A DNA stretch of 35,602 nucleotides, taken from contig JAUHXR010000058.1 in assembly GCA_030426845.1 (NCBI GenBank), positions 1 through 35,602 on the forward strand, written 5' to 3'. A program made the translations under genes and the position numbers. Below the pieces are notes generated by a model, which ran no database searches, was not told where the DNA came from, and was given only the letters and a program-made list of their open reading frames with translations. Source of the stretch: Polyangia bacterium. GTDB lineage: Bacteria > Myxococcota_A > Polyangia > Polyangiales > Sandaracinaceae. Shown here in pieces: positions 1 to 8,207 of this stretch; the stretch's first letter is position 1; every line of letters starts with the position of its first letter.

Positions 1-1394
1 GTCGGGTCGACGTCGCGCTTGAGCATCCAGGCGATCGCCTTGATGCGTCGCCAGAGGCGCGTCTCTTCGGGCGAGCGGGCGGCGAGGGCCTCGTAGATCT
101 TGAGCGCCTTGTCGAGCTCGCCCCGGACGACCAGCGCCTCGGCCTCGCGCTCGCGGCCGCCCACCTGCACGTCGGTCGGGACGTCCCAGCGGTCCTCGCC
201 CTCGCCGACCTCGCCCGGCTCGAAGGTCGCCGGCTGCGCCTCGAAGAGCGGCACGCCGGACCAGCTCGAGGTCGCGTCCTGGTCGACCCGCGTGTAGGTC
301 GGCTCGTCGCCCTGCTGCGCGTAGCGGTGCTCGGGGAGCGTGAGCTCGCCGGTGTGCAGCGGCGCGTGGATCGGATCGTCGCTCAGCGCCTCACGCGACG
401 GGATCGGGGGGCTCGACGGCGCGCGCGGCGGCGGGGGCTCCGACTCGTAGGGCGGCGGGGTCAGCACGTCGTCGATCGCCTCGAGCTCCTCGATGCTCGG
501 GCGCTTGAACGTCCGCGACGGCGTCACCGGGAGCTCGACGTCGACCTCGATCTCGAGCTCCTCCGCCGCGTCGTCGAGCGCGAGCTCCGGCGACGACGAG
601 GCCGGCTCGTCGTCCTCGAGGTCGAGGTCGTCGAAGAGGTGATCGAGGTCGGAGTCGACCTGCGCCGGCGAGTCCTCCGCGGCCATCTGGCGGCGCAGCT
701 CGTCGAGCGGCAGCTCGCCGTCCTTGGCCACCCGCGTCGCCTCGCGCAGCCCGGCGCGGCTCGCGCGGGAGCGGTCGTCGAACGCCTCGACCTCCTCGAT
801 CGAGACCTCGTGGGTGGCGTCGTTCAGCGTCGGGTGGGCCGGCTCGTCGACGACCTCGTCGGCCTCGAGATCGACGAGCACGGACTCGAGCGGGATCGGC
901 TCGGGCGTCGTCGGCTTGAGCGTCGGCCCGCCGACCCGGGTGGGGGCCTGGTGCTCGTCGACCGCCCGCAGCTCGGCCTCGCTCGGCGCGCTGACCGCGT
1001 TCGACGGCTCGCGCGGCGGCAGGGGCTGGGCCGCGAGCACCGCGAGGACGACCTCGACTCGGTGGGTGAGCCGGCGCGCGCGCGCGGGGTCCTCCGCGGC
1101 CGCCGCCGGGTCGCGGTAACAGGCGAGCGCCCCCGCGAGGTCGGCGGTCTCGAGCCGCTCGGCCGCGCGCAGGAACGGCGAGCCGGCGGTGCCCTCGCCC
1201 TTGCCCTCGCGGCCGCCGAACCAGACCTGCGACGTGAGCATCTCGAGCGCCTCGACGAGGCGGCGCGCGTCATCGTCGCCGGGCGCGCGCATCGCGACGC
1301 GGCGCGCAGCTTCGAGCGCGGCCGTCAGGTCGCCCGCCTCGAGGGGAGCCCGCAGCGCCTGCGCGAGGGCCCCCGGCTTTGACTCGTTGCCCAC
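1..1394 (-). CDS. TPR-like acidic/proline-rich protein, 3' end beyond the window
   Basis: An open frame of 464 codons reads from GTG at 1394 to the left edge without a stop, so the C-terminus is missing. The N-terminal ~110 residues are Ala/Arg/Leu-rich and look helical. A long Glu/Asp/Pro/Ser-rich stretch follows (roughly residues 120-400), with short phrases such as SIEEVEAFDD and SIEELEAIDD, and is probably disordered. Near the edge the frame becomes helical again, with RGELDKALKIYEALAARSPE, a good match to a tetratricopeptide helix pair. No signal peptide or membrane segment is visible, so it is probably cytoplasmic. The frame was chosen because its codon bias fits and no other frame is open throughout; the GTG has no clear ribosome site. 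A sigma70-like promoter lies at 1420-1448. I infer a scaffold or adaptor role only from the TPR-like end. Confidence 0.72.
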   Translation of the reverse strand, partial: MGNESKPGALAQALRAPLEAGDLTAALEAARRVAMRAPGDDDARRLVEALEMLTSQVWFGGREGKGEGTAGSPFLRAAERLETADLAGALACYRDPAAAAEDPARARRLTHRVEVVLAVLAAQPLPPREPSNAVSAPSEAELRAVDEHQAPTRVGGPTLKPTTPEPIPLESVLVDLEADEVVDEPAHPTLNDATHEVSIEEVEAFDDRSRASRAGLREATRVAKDGELPLDELRRQMAAEDSPAQVDSDLDHLFDDLDLEDDEPASSSPELALDDAAEELEIEVDVELPVTPSRTFKRPSIEELEAIDDVLTPPPYESEPPPPRAPSSPPIPSREALSDDPIHAPLHTGELTLPEHRYAQQGDEPTYTRVDQDATSSWSGVPLFEAQPATFEPGEVGEGEDRWDVPTDVQVGGREREAEALVVRGELDKALKIYEALAARSPEETRLWRRIKAIAWMLKRDVDP

Positions 1395-1419
1395 GTGACG
1401 CGCCGGGGAGGAACACCCG

Positions 1420-1448
1420 ATCAGACCCGGTTTGAGCGGTCCAGTCAA
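1420..1448 (-). promoter_or_regulatory. sigma70-like promoter for the TPR-like gene
   Basis: On the minus strand TTGACT (1443-1448) is followed after exactly 17 nt by TCTGAT (1420-1425). This places a transcript start near 1413, about 19 nt before the GTG at 1394. The -35 box overlaps the ATG at 1448 on the other strand, which slightly favours the later start (1532) for the acyltransferase gene. Confidence 0.45.
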
Positions 1449-1531
1449 TGACGGCGGCGCCGCGCGCCGCAGGCGCCGAGTTGGCGAGTCGGCCGTTCGC
1501 GTGCGATGTGGAGCACCGCGAGGCGCGCTGG

Positions 1532-3019
1532 ATGTATTTCAACAGCTTCGACTACGTGGTCTTCCTGACCCTCGTGTTCGTCGCGTACTGGACGCTCGAG
1601 CCGGTCACGAGCCCGCTCGCGCGCAGCCTCCCGATGGACCCGGAGCGCCGTCGCCGCCTGCTGTCGGCCGCGCGCACCGGGCTGCTCCTGATCGCCTCCT
1701 ACCTGTTCTACATGTCGTGGAACGCGCTGTTCATCGTCCTGATCATCGCGTCCACGCTCGTCGACTACGGGGTCGGGCTCGCGCTCGGCCGCACGGAGTC
1801 GGAGCCAGCGCGCAAGGCGCTCGTCACGCTGAGCCTCGTCCTCAACCTCGGGATGCTCGGCGCCTTCAAGTACCTCGACTTCGGCCTGGTCGCCGCGTCG
1901 CAGACCGCGGGCCTCTTCGGGGTCACGTGGGAGCCCGAGCTGCTCCACCTGATCCTGCCGGTCGGGATCTCGTTCTACACGTTCCAGACCCTCAGCTACA
2001 CGATCGACGTCTACCGCCGGCGGATCCCGCCGCACCGCGACGTCCTCGAGTTCGCGACCTACGTCGCGTTCTTCCCGCAGCTCGTGGCCGGCCCGATCGT
2101 GCGGGCCAAGGAGTTCCTGCCACAGTTCCAGCGCGAGCCGCGCCTGAGCCAGCGGCAGGCGCAGAGCGGCGTCTACCTGATCCTGCGCGGGCTCGTGAAG
2201 AAGGTCGCGATCGCCGACTTCCTCGCGGTGCAGCTCATCGACCGCGTCTTCGACAACCCCGAGGTCTTCGCCGCGAGCGAGGTCTGGGTCGCGGTCTACG
2301 CCTACACCTGGCAGCTCTACGGCGACTTCAGCGGCTACACCGACATCGCCCGCGGCAGCGCGCGGCTCCTCGGCTACGAGCTGCCCGAGAACTTCAACCG
2401 CCCGTTCAACACGACCGGCCCGATCGAGTTCTGGAAGAGCTGGCACATCACGTTGTCAACGTGGGTCCAGGACTACATCTACATCCCGCTCGGCGGCAGC
2501 CGGCGCGGGTTCGCGCGCAGCTACGCGAACCTGTTCCTGTCGTTCTTCATCATCGGCGTCTGGCACGGGGCCGGCTGGACGTTCGTGATCTTCGGCCTCT
2601 ACCACGCGTTCGGGGTCACCCTGAACCGCCTGTTCCGGCAGATCCGCCAGCGCCTCGGCTACTCCGGCGAGCCCCCCGAGGGTGGCCTCAAGCGCGCCCT
2701 CCTCGTCTTCGTGAGCGTCAACTTCTTTGCCATTCACTGGCCGATCTTCCGCTCGCCCGATCTCGACACGATGCTCGCCGTCTACCGGCAGATGCTCGAG
2801 ACGGGGCCGCAGTCGATGCGGGTCGGGCCGTGGGTCTGGGCGGTGATCGTCGGGATGGGGGTCGTCCACTTCTGCCCGCGCGCGTGGGTGGACGGCGCGG
2901 AGAAGACGCTGCGCGAGCTGCCGTGGCCGGTGTTCGGGCTCCTCGCGGCCGCGATCGCCGCGCTCCTGATGCACATCGCCGCCGGGCAGGCCGCGCCGTT
3001 CATCTACTTCCAGTTCTGA
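1532..3019 (+). CDS. MBOAT-family membrane O-acyltransferase (AlgI/DltB type)
   Basis: A polytopic membrane protein of 495 residues. MBOAT proteins of this type pass acyl groups across the inner membrane so that a periplasmic partner can acylate a polysaccharide, as in alginate O-acetylation by AlgI. Visible hallmarks are MYFNSFDYVVFL at the N-terminus, QLVAGPIVRAKEFLPQF, then FWKSWHITLSTWVQDY with family His 305, YIPLGGSR, and WHGAGWTFVIFGLYHAF with the invariant catalytic His 358. I chose ATG 1532 because AlgI-like proteins begin with this sequence; an in-frame ATG at 1448 would add 28 residues unlike the family. Two SGNH-type proteins downstream (5206 and 7007) are the expected periplasmic partners. 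Family assignment is firm; the acceptor glycan is unknown. Confidence 0.9.
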   Translation: MYFNSFDYVVFLTLVFVAYWTLEPVTSPLARSLPMDPERRRRLLSAARTGLLLIASYLFYMSWNALFIVLIIASTLVDYGVGLALGRTESEPARKALVTLSLVLNLGMLGAFKYLDFGLVAASQTAGLFGVTWEPELLHLILPVGISFYTFQTLSYTIDVYRRRIPPHRDVLEFATYVAFFPQLVAGPIVRAKEFLPQFQREPRLSQRQAQSGVYLILRGLVKKVAIADFLAVQLIDRVFDNPEVFAASEVWVAVYAYTWQLYGDFSGYTDIARGSARLLGYELPENFNRPFNTTGPIEFWKSWHITLSTWVQDYIYIPLGGSRRGFARSYANLFLSFFIIGVWHGAGWTFVIFGLYHAFGVTLNRLFRQIRQRLGYSGEPPEGGLKRALLVFVSVNFFAIHWPIFRSPDLDTMLAVYRQMLETGPQSMRVGPWVWAVIVGMGVVHFCPRAWVDGAEKTLRELPWPVFGLLAAAIAALLMHIAAGQAAPFIYFQF

Positions 3020-3038
3020 ACCGCGCGCGCGCCGCCGC

Positions 3039-3044
3039 TATCCT
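3039..3044 (+). promoter_or_regulatory. -10 box TATCCT, leaderless start of the oxidoreductase gene
   Basis: TATCCT ends 8 nt before the ATG at 3053, so transcription should begin at or next to the start codon. A weak -35 candidate, CTGAAC (3016-3021), lies 17 nt upstream. Confidence 0.45.
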
Positions 3045-3052
3045 GCGCGGCG

Positions 3053-5194
3053 ATGACCCACTACCGGACGTGCCCGCTCTGCGAGGCGATGTGCGGCCTC
3101 GCGATCGAGACCGAGGGCGAGCGCGTGACCTCGATCCGCGGCGACGACGCCGACCCGCTGAGCCGCGGCTACCTCTGCCCCAAGGGGCCCGCGCTCGCGG
3201 CGCTGCACGAGGACCCGGACCGGCTGCGCCGGCCGCTCAAGCGCGAGGGCGATCGCTTCGTCGAGGTGGGGTGGGCCGAGGCCCTCGACCTCGCGGCGGA
3301 GGGGCTGCACCGCGTGCAGCAGGCGCGCGGCCGCGACGCGGTCGCGACCTACCTCGGCAACCCGACGATCCACAGCCCAGGGGCGGCGATGTTCACCCCG
3401 ATGATCGTCAAGGCGCTGCGCACCCGGAGCCGCTTCAGCGCCACCTCGGTCGATCAGCTCGCCCACCACCTCGCGGCGCACTGGGTGTTCGGCCACCAGT
3501 TCCTCCTGCCGGTGCCCGACCTCGCGCGGACCGAGCACCTGCTGATCCTCGGCGCCAACCCGCTCGCGTCGAACGGCAGCCTGATGACCGCGCCCGGGAT
3601 GCGCGCGCGGCTCAAGGCGATCCGCGCGCGGGGCGGGCGGGTGGTGGTGGTCGACCCGCGCCGCACCGAGACGGCCGAGGCGGCGGACGCGCACCACGCG
3701 ATCCGACCGGGGACCGACGCGTGGCTCCTCGCCGCGCTCACCCGATACGCGATCGCGCACGGGCGCGGGCTCGGCCGGCTCGCGCCGCACGCCGAGCGGC
3801 TCGAGGTGCTCCGCGCGGCGATGGCGCCGTTCACGGTCGAGGCGGCGGCGGCGCAGACGGGGCTCGAGGCCAGCGCGATCGAGGCGATGGCGGACGCCCT
3901 CTGCCGAGCCGATCGCGCGGTCGTCTACGGGCGCATGGGGCTCTCGACGCAGCGCTTCGGCGGGATCTGCCAGTGGCTCATCCACGCGCTCAACGCGGTG
4001 ACCGGCAACCTCGACCGCGAGGGCGGCGCGATGCTGCCGTCGCCCGCGATCGATCTCGTCCGCGCGCCGTTCGGCCTCGGCATCGGCCGGGGCAGCTACG
4101 GCCGCTGGCGCAGCCGGGTGCGCGGCCTCCCCGAGGTGGGCGGCGAGCTGCCGGTGGCCGTCCTCGCGGAGGAGATCCTGACCGAGGGCGAGGGCCAGCT
4201 CCGCGGCCTGCTCACGAGCGCGGGCAACCCGGTGCTCTCGACCCCGAACGGCGGCCAGCTCGATCGCGCGCTGGAGGAGCTCGACTTCATGGTGAGCGTC
4301 GACTTCTACCTGAACGAGACGACGCGACACGCCGACGTGATCCTGCCGCCGGTCTCGCCGCTCGAGCGGCCGCACTACGACCTCGCGTTCCACCAGCTCG
4401 CGGTCCACAACACCGCGAAGCTCAGCGACCCGCTCTTCGAGGCGGGGCCGGACGCGCGGCAGGAGTGGCAGATCGCGCTCGGCCTGATCGAGCGGCTCGG
4501 CCGCCTCCGCGGGCGCTGGGGCCTCAAGGAGCGGGCGCGCCACGCGACCCTCGCGCGGCTCGGGGTGACCGGGATGATCGACGTCGCGCTCCGCGCCGGG
4601 CCCTACGGTCTGCGCCGCTCGCCGACCGACGGGCTGAGCGCGGCCAAGCTCCGCCGGCACCCCCACGGGATCGACCTCGGGCCGCTCGTGCCGCGGCTCC
4701 CCGAGGCGATGGAGGGCTTCGCGACCCGCATCGATCTCGCGCCCGGCGCGTTCGTGGACGACCTGGCCCGGCTCGAGCGGGAGCCCCCGGAGCCGGGCCT
4801 GAGCCTGGTCGGGCGGCGGCACCTCCGGAGCAACAACTCCTGGATGCACAACGTCGAGAAGCTGATGGCTGGAAAGGCCATATGCACACTCCAGATCCAC
4901 CCGGAGGACGCGGCCGAGCGCTCGCTCACCGACGGCGCGCTCGCGCGGGTGCGCTCCCGGGTCGGCGAGGTCGAGGTGCCGGTCGAGGTGACCGACGCGA
5001 TGATGCGGGGCGTGGTGAGCCTGCCGCACGGGTTCGGCCACGGCCGCGAGGGGGTGCGGCTCGGCGTGGCCCGCGCGCACGCGGGGGTGAGCGCGAACGA
5101 CCTCACCGACGAGCGGCGGGTCGACCCGCTCACCGGCGCGGCGGCGCTCAACGGGACCCCGGTCGAGGTGGCGCGCGCGACCGATGTGCCCTAA
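3053..5194 (+). CDS. molybdopterin-dependent oxidoreductase (formate dehydrogenase/BisC-like)
   Basis: A 713-residue member of the Mo-bisMGD oxidoreductase superfamily. The N-terminus has a [4Fe-4S] motif at Cys 7, 10, 14 and 42 (CPLCEAMC and later LCPKG), followed by the catalytic molybdopterin domain. Typical segments include LGNPTIHSPG, LGANPLASNG, VVDPRRTETAEAA and AVTGNLDREGG. The C-terminal dinucleotide-binding domain includes SNNSW (593-597) and ANDLTDE near the end. No Tat signal is present, so it is probably cytoplasmic, like stand-alone assimilatory-type enzymes. At the usual molybdenum-ligand position the sequence reads SATSVDQ (129-135), with no Cys or selenocysteine. Substrate and electron partner cannot be told; no subunit or cofactor gene lies nearby. 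It starts 33 nt after the acyltransferase gene but has its own -10 box. Confidence 0.88.
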   Translation: MTHYRTCPLCEAMCGLAIETEGERVTSIRGDDADPLSRGYLCPKGPALAALHEDPDRLRRPLKREGDRFVEVGWAEALDLAAEGLHRVQQARGRDAVATYLGNPTIHSPGAAMFTPMIVKALRTRSRFSATSVDQLAHHLAAHWVFGHQFLLPVPDLARTEHLLILGANPLASNGSLMTAPGMRARLKAIRARGGRVVVVDPRRTETAEAADAHHAIRPGTDAWLLAALTRYAIAHGRGLGRLAPHAERLEVLRAAMAPFTVEAAAAQTGLEASAIEAMADALCRADRAVVYGRMGLSTQRFGGICQWLIHALNAVTGNLDREGGAMLPSPAIDLVRAPFGLGIGRGSYGRWRSRVRGLPEVGGELPVAVLAEEILTEGEGQLRGLLTSAGNPVLSTPNGGQLDRALEELDFMVSVDFYLNETTRHADVILPPVSPLERPHYDLAFHQLAVHNTAKLSDPLFEAGPDARQEWQIALGLIERLGRLRGRWGLKERARHATLARLGVTGMIDVALRAGPYGLRRSPTDGLSAAKLRRHPHGIDLGPLVPRLPEAMEGFATRIDLAPGAFVDDLARLEREPPEPGLSLVGRRHLRSNNSWMHNVEKLMAGKAICTLQIHPEDAAERSLTDGALARVRSRVGEVEVPVEVTDAMMRGVVSLPHGFGHGREGVRLGVARAHAGVSANDLTDERRVDPLTGAAALNGTPVEVARATDVP

Positions 5195-5205
5195 CACGGG
5201 CGGGA

Positions 5206-6972
5206 ATGCGAGCGCCGGCCGCGCTCGTCGGGCCCACCATGACGACCACCGAAGCGAGCGAAGGACCGGGCGCGCACCCCGCCGGGGTCACGCGCGCGGT
5301 CCTGATCGCGCTCGTCATGGCCTCGGTGGCGTGGCTCCCCTACGTGGTGCCGGGCTTCGAGGAGCTGCAGGTGGTGGGGCCCAACGACGGCTGGCCGCTC
5401 GCCGATCTGCTGCGGCGCGATCCGCGGCAGGGCGGCGCCGGGCTCGCGGGGGCGTTCCGCCGGCCGCCGCTCGTGACGATCGAGGACGACGACGCGCTCC
5501 TCGCGGCCGCGCCCCTGCCGCCGGCGCTCGCGATCACGCCGCGCGCGCCCGCGCTCGAGGACGAGGCCGGCGAGGCCTCCGTGGCCGAGCCGGCCGCGGC
5601 CCACGAGCGGGCGGAAGGCGACCCCGACGAGGCCGCCGAGCTGGGTGGGACCGAGCTCGCAGAGACCGAGCTCGCGGAGACCGAGCTCGCGGAGACCGAG
5701 GGCGAAGACACCGAGGGCGACACCGAGGGCGACACCGAGGGCGCGGGCGAGCGGCCGCCGGCGACCCCCGTCCCCGTCGAGCGGGTCGACTCGGTGCAGT
5801 ACGAGGGCCTCACCCAGGAGATCGAGGACCCGCGCCACTCCATGCGCGCGTTCTACTCGCAGCTCTCGCGCGTCCACGCGGGCCGCCCGCAGCTCGCGCG
5901 CATCGGGGTCTACGGCACCTCCACCAACGGCGCCGACCGCATGACGTCGCAGCTCCGCCGGCTGATGCAGGAGCGCTTCGGGGACGGCGGCAAGGGGTGG
6001 GTCCCGGTCGCAGCCGGCTGGCGCTTCCAGCGGCACCAGGACGTGAGCTGGGAGCACGACCACTGGCGCACCTTCGTGATCAACCGGGGCGACGCGCCCC
6101 TGCACCGCTTCGGCTACGGCGGCGTGCTCGCGATCAACCGGCACCGCGGCGCGGTCAGCCGGATCGGCACCGTCGACGGCGACCCGGGGCGCGCGGTGAG
6201 CCGGCTGCGGCTCTTCTACCAGGCGTTCCCCGAGGGCGGGACGCTGCGCATCCAGGCGGACGACGGGCCGGCCCAGGAGCTCGACACCCACGCCGACGCG
6301 GTGGAGGACCGCACCTTCGAGCTGCGGGTCCCCGACGGGCCGCACACCTTCACCCTCCGCGCGGGCGACGAGGACGCGCAAGAGAACCTGCGTCTCTACG
6401 GTGTCACGATGGAGCGCGACGGGCCCGGCGTGGTGGTCGACGGCCTCGCGCTCATCGGCGCGTTCACGCGGGTGCTCCGCCTCTCGGATCCGGCGCACCT
6501 CGCGACCCAGGTGCGCCAGCGCGACCCCGACCTGCTCGTGTTCTGGATGGGCGCAAACGACGCGGTGAGCGAGTCGGTCGCCTTCGTGCGCGACCGCTAC
6601 GTGGAGCACTACCGGACGATCCTGCGGCGCTACCAGGACGCCAACCCGGACATGAGCTGCATGGTCATGTCGATCCTCGACAAGGGAGAGCGCGTCGACG
6701 GCCACATCCGCACCCGCGAGCGGGTGCCGCGGCTCGTGGAGGCCCAGCGCGAGGTCGCGCTCGCGGAGGGCTGCGCGTTCTTCAACACCTACGAGGCGAT
6801 GGGCGGCCAGGGGACGATGCGGCGCTGGTACGAGAACCGCCCGCGCCTCGTCACCGACGACCTCGGCCACCTCACCGCGTCGGGCTCGCGCATCCTCGGG
6901 ACGCTCCTCTACCGGGCCCTGGTGAAGGGCTACGACGACTGGATCGCCGACGGCCAGCCGACCGGGCGTTGA
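5206..6972 (+). CDS. membrane-anchored SGNH-hydrolase-like protein, probable O-acyltransferase partner
   Basis: A 588-residue protein with an N-terminal membrane anchor (AVLIALVMASVAWLPYVV) and a periplasmic acidic linker that includes tandem Glu-Thr repeats from about residue 149. The SGNH-fold domain occupies roughly residues 230-570. Block I reads YGTSTNGAD with candidate nucleophile Ser 239, where Thr replaces the usual Asp of GDS. Block III is FWMGAND (Asn 451, Asp 452) and block V is DLGH (Asp 552, His 555). The phrase RFGDGGKGWVP is shared with the next gene product. Such proteins next to an MBOAT usually transfer or remove acyl groups on cell-surface glycans. ATG 5206 lies 12 nt after the preceding stop; ATG 5239 in the same frame is an equally possible start and keeps the membrane anchor. 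Confidence 0.82.
   Translation: MRAPAALVGPTMTTTEASEGPGAHPAGVTRAVLIALVMASVAWLPYVVPGFEELQVVGPNDGWPLADLLRRDPRQGGAGLAGAFRRPPLVTIEDDDALLAAAPLPPALAITPRAPALEDEAGEASVAEPAAAHERAEGDPDEAAELGGTELAETELAETELAETEGEDTEGDTEGDTEGAGERPPATPVPVERVDSVQYEGLTQEIEDPRHSMRAFYSQLSRVHAGRPQLARIGVYGTSTNGADRMTSQLRRLMQERFGDGGKGWVPVAAGWRFQRHQDVSWEHDHWRTFVINRGDAPLHRFGYGGVLAINRHRGAVSRIGTVDGDPGRAVSRLRLFYQAFPEGGTLRIQADDGPAQELDTHADAVEDRTFELRVPDGPHTFTLRAGDEDAQENLRLYGVTMERDGPGVVVDGLALIGAFTRVLRLSDPAHLATQVRQRDPDLLVFWMGANDAVSESVAFVRDRYVEHYRTILRRYQDANPDMSCMVMSILDKGERVDGHIRTRERVPRLVEAQREVALAEGCAFFNTYEAMGGQGTMRRWYENRPRLVTDDLGHLTASGSRILGTLLYRALVKGYDDWIADGQPTGR
5650..5744 (+). repeat. in-frame minisatellite encoding acidic linker repeats
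   Basis: Three near-identical 15-bp units (5650-5694, encoding TELAE) are followed by nearly three 12-bp units (5710-5744, encoding TEGD). Both unit lengths are multiples of three, so copy number can change without breaking the SGNH gene; the encoded stretch joins the membrane anchor to the catalytic domain. Confidence 0.8.
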
Positions 6973-6997
6973 TCGGCGCGCCGCGGGTCGCGATACT
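6969..6997 (+). promoter_or_regulatory. sigma70 promoter TTGATC-17-GATACT of the second SGNH gene
   Basis: TTGATC (6969-6974) overlaps the end of the upstream gene and is separated by exactly 17 nt from GATACT (6992-6997). The -10 box ends 9 nt before ATG 7007, predicting a leaderless or nearly leaderless transcript. Confidence 0.6.
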
Positions 6998-7006
6998 GAC
7001 CGGCAT

Positions 7007-8176
7007 ATGCGACGCGGGGCAGCGTGGCTCACGGGGGCGACGATCCTGGCGTGGGTCGGCGCGGCGGTCGCGCAGCACCCGGTCACCCCCGTCGTGCGGC
7101 CCGTGCCCATCGAGGGCGCACCTGCGCTGGCGCACTTCCACGAAGCGCTGCGCGCGCTGGAGCGCGGCCAAGGCCGTCAGGTCCGCGTGCTGCACTACGG
7201 CGACAGCAACGTCGCGGCCGACCTCTGGACCCAGGTCGCGCGCGACACCCTGCAGCGACGGTTCGGCGACGGCGGCAGCGGCTACCTGCTGCCGCCGGGG
7301 CACGGGAGCTGGAACCGCGGGCCGGTGCGGGTGAGCCAGGCGCCGGGCTGGGCCACGCGGCGGCGCGGCTTCGCGCGCGACTTCGGCCCGAGCGACGGCC
7401 GGTGGGGCCTGGCCGGGGTGGCGATCGAGCCGGTGGGGCCGACCCGGCCGATCCGCGTCCACGTGCCGGCGGGCCCGGCCGGGCGCGTGTTCCAGCTCCA
7501 CCTGACCGAGGGCCCGCGCGGCGCCGAGGGCGCGGTGCAGCTCACGGTGGGCGAGGCGAGCCCGCGGCTGATCCGCGCGAGCCGCACCGCGGTCGTCGAC
7601 GCGACGCAGCTCGCGCCGGGCGAGCAGACGCTGAGCATCCGGCGGGTGAGCGGCCGGCCGCGGCTGCTCGGCGTGTCGGTCGAGCACCCGCGCGGGGTCG
7701 TCTACGACGTGCTGGGGATCAACGGCCACCGGGCGAGCGCGATCCTGCACTGGGACCTCGAGCTGCTGCGCGCCCAGCTCGCGGCGCGCCCCGCCGACCT
7801 GCTGGTGCTGAGCTACGGCGGCAACGAGGCGCTCGATCCGCAGCTCTCGATGGCGACCTACGAGGCGCAGACCACCGAGGCGGTGCGCCGGATGCGCGCG
7901 CTGACCCCCGGCGCGAGCTGCCTCCTCGTCGGCCCCCTCGCGACCTACCCGCGGCACGCCGAGCGGATGCGTCAGGTCACGCGGATCCAGCGGCAGATCG
8001 CGGCTCGAGCGGGGTGCGGCTTCTGGGACAGCGCGGCGACGTCGGGCGGCCCCGGCACGCTCCCCGCGTGGGCGCGCTTCGAGGGCATGGTCGGGCGCGA
8101 TCACCTTCACCTCGGACGCGCGGGCTACACCCGGGTCGGCGAGGTCTTCGTGGCCGCGCTGCTCCATGGACTCTGA
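7007..8176 (+). CDS. secreted SGNH/GDSL-type esterase or acyltransferase
   Basis: A 389-residue exported protein with a signal peptide (LTGATILAWVGAAVAQ, cleavage probably near residue 22). The SGNH blocks are complete: HYGDSNVAADLW with nucleophile Ser 67, YGGNEALD with Asn 273 (Glu 274 replaces the usual Asp), and DHLH with Asp 365 and His 368. RFGDGGSGYLLPPG after block I matches the previous gene product, so the two are diverged relatives. With the MBOAT gene upstream, it may be the periplasmic enzyme that transfers an acyl group to, or removes it from, a surface polysaccharide. Such a role is inferred from gene context and fold; the acceptor is unknown. The gene has its own promoter and ends 31 nt before the kinase gene. 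Confidence 0.85.
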   Translation: MRRGAAWLTGATILAWVGAAVAQHPVTPVVRPVPIEGAPALAHFHEALRALERGQGRQVRVLHYGDSNVAADLWTQVARDTLQRRFGDGGSGYLLPPGHGSWNRGPVRVSQAPGWATRRRGFARDFGPSDGRWGLAGVAIEPVGPTRPIRVHVPAGPAGRVFQLHLTEGPRGAEGAVQLTVGEASPRLIRASRTAVVDATQLAPGEQTLSIRRVSGRPRLLGVSVEHPRGVVYDVLGINGHRASAILHWDLELLRAQLAARPADLLVLSYGGNEALDPQLSMATYEAQTTEAVRRMRALTPGASCLLVGPLATYPRHAERMRQVTRIQRQIAARAGCGFWDSAATSGGPGTLPAWARFEGMVGRDHLHLGRAGYTRVGEVFVAALLHGL

Positions 8177-8192
8177 GCGCGCGGTTCTGATG

Positions 8193-8198
8193 TAGACT
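8193..8198 (+). promoter_or_regulatory. -10 box TAGACT, leaderless start of the Ser/Thr kinase gene
   Basis: TAGACT ends 9 nt before ATG 8208. No convincing -35 hexamer is found at 16-18 nt upstream, so an activator or another sigma factor may be involved. Confidence 0.45.
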
Positions 8199-8207
8199 GG
8201 TTCGCGG

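Noticed and set aside
3038-5197. Long open frame antisense to the molybdopterin oxidoreductase
   Set aside because: It has Arg/Pro/Ala/His-rich composition without domains. It arises from GC-biased third positions of the sense gene, which has clear family motifs.
1432-5205. Continuous plus-strand frame joined to the first SGNH gene
   Set aside because: It runs out of frame through the MBOAT and oxidoreductase genes, with Arg/Pro-rich meaningless sequence; the real protein begins at 5206 or 5239.
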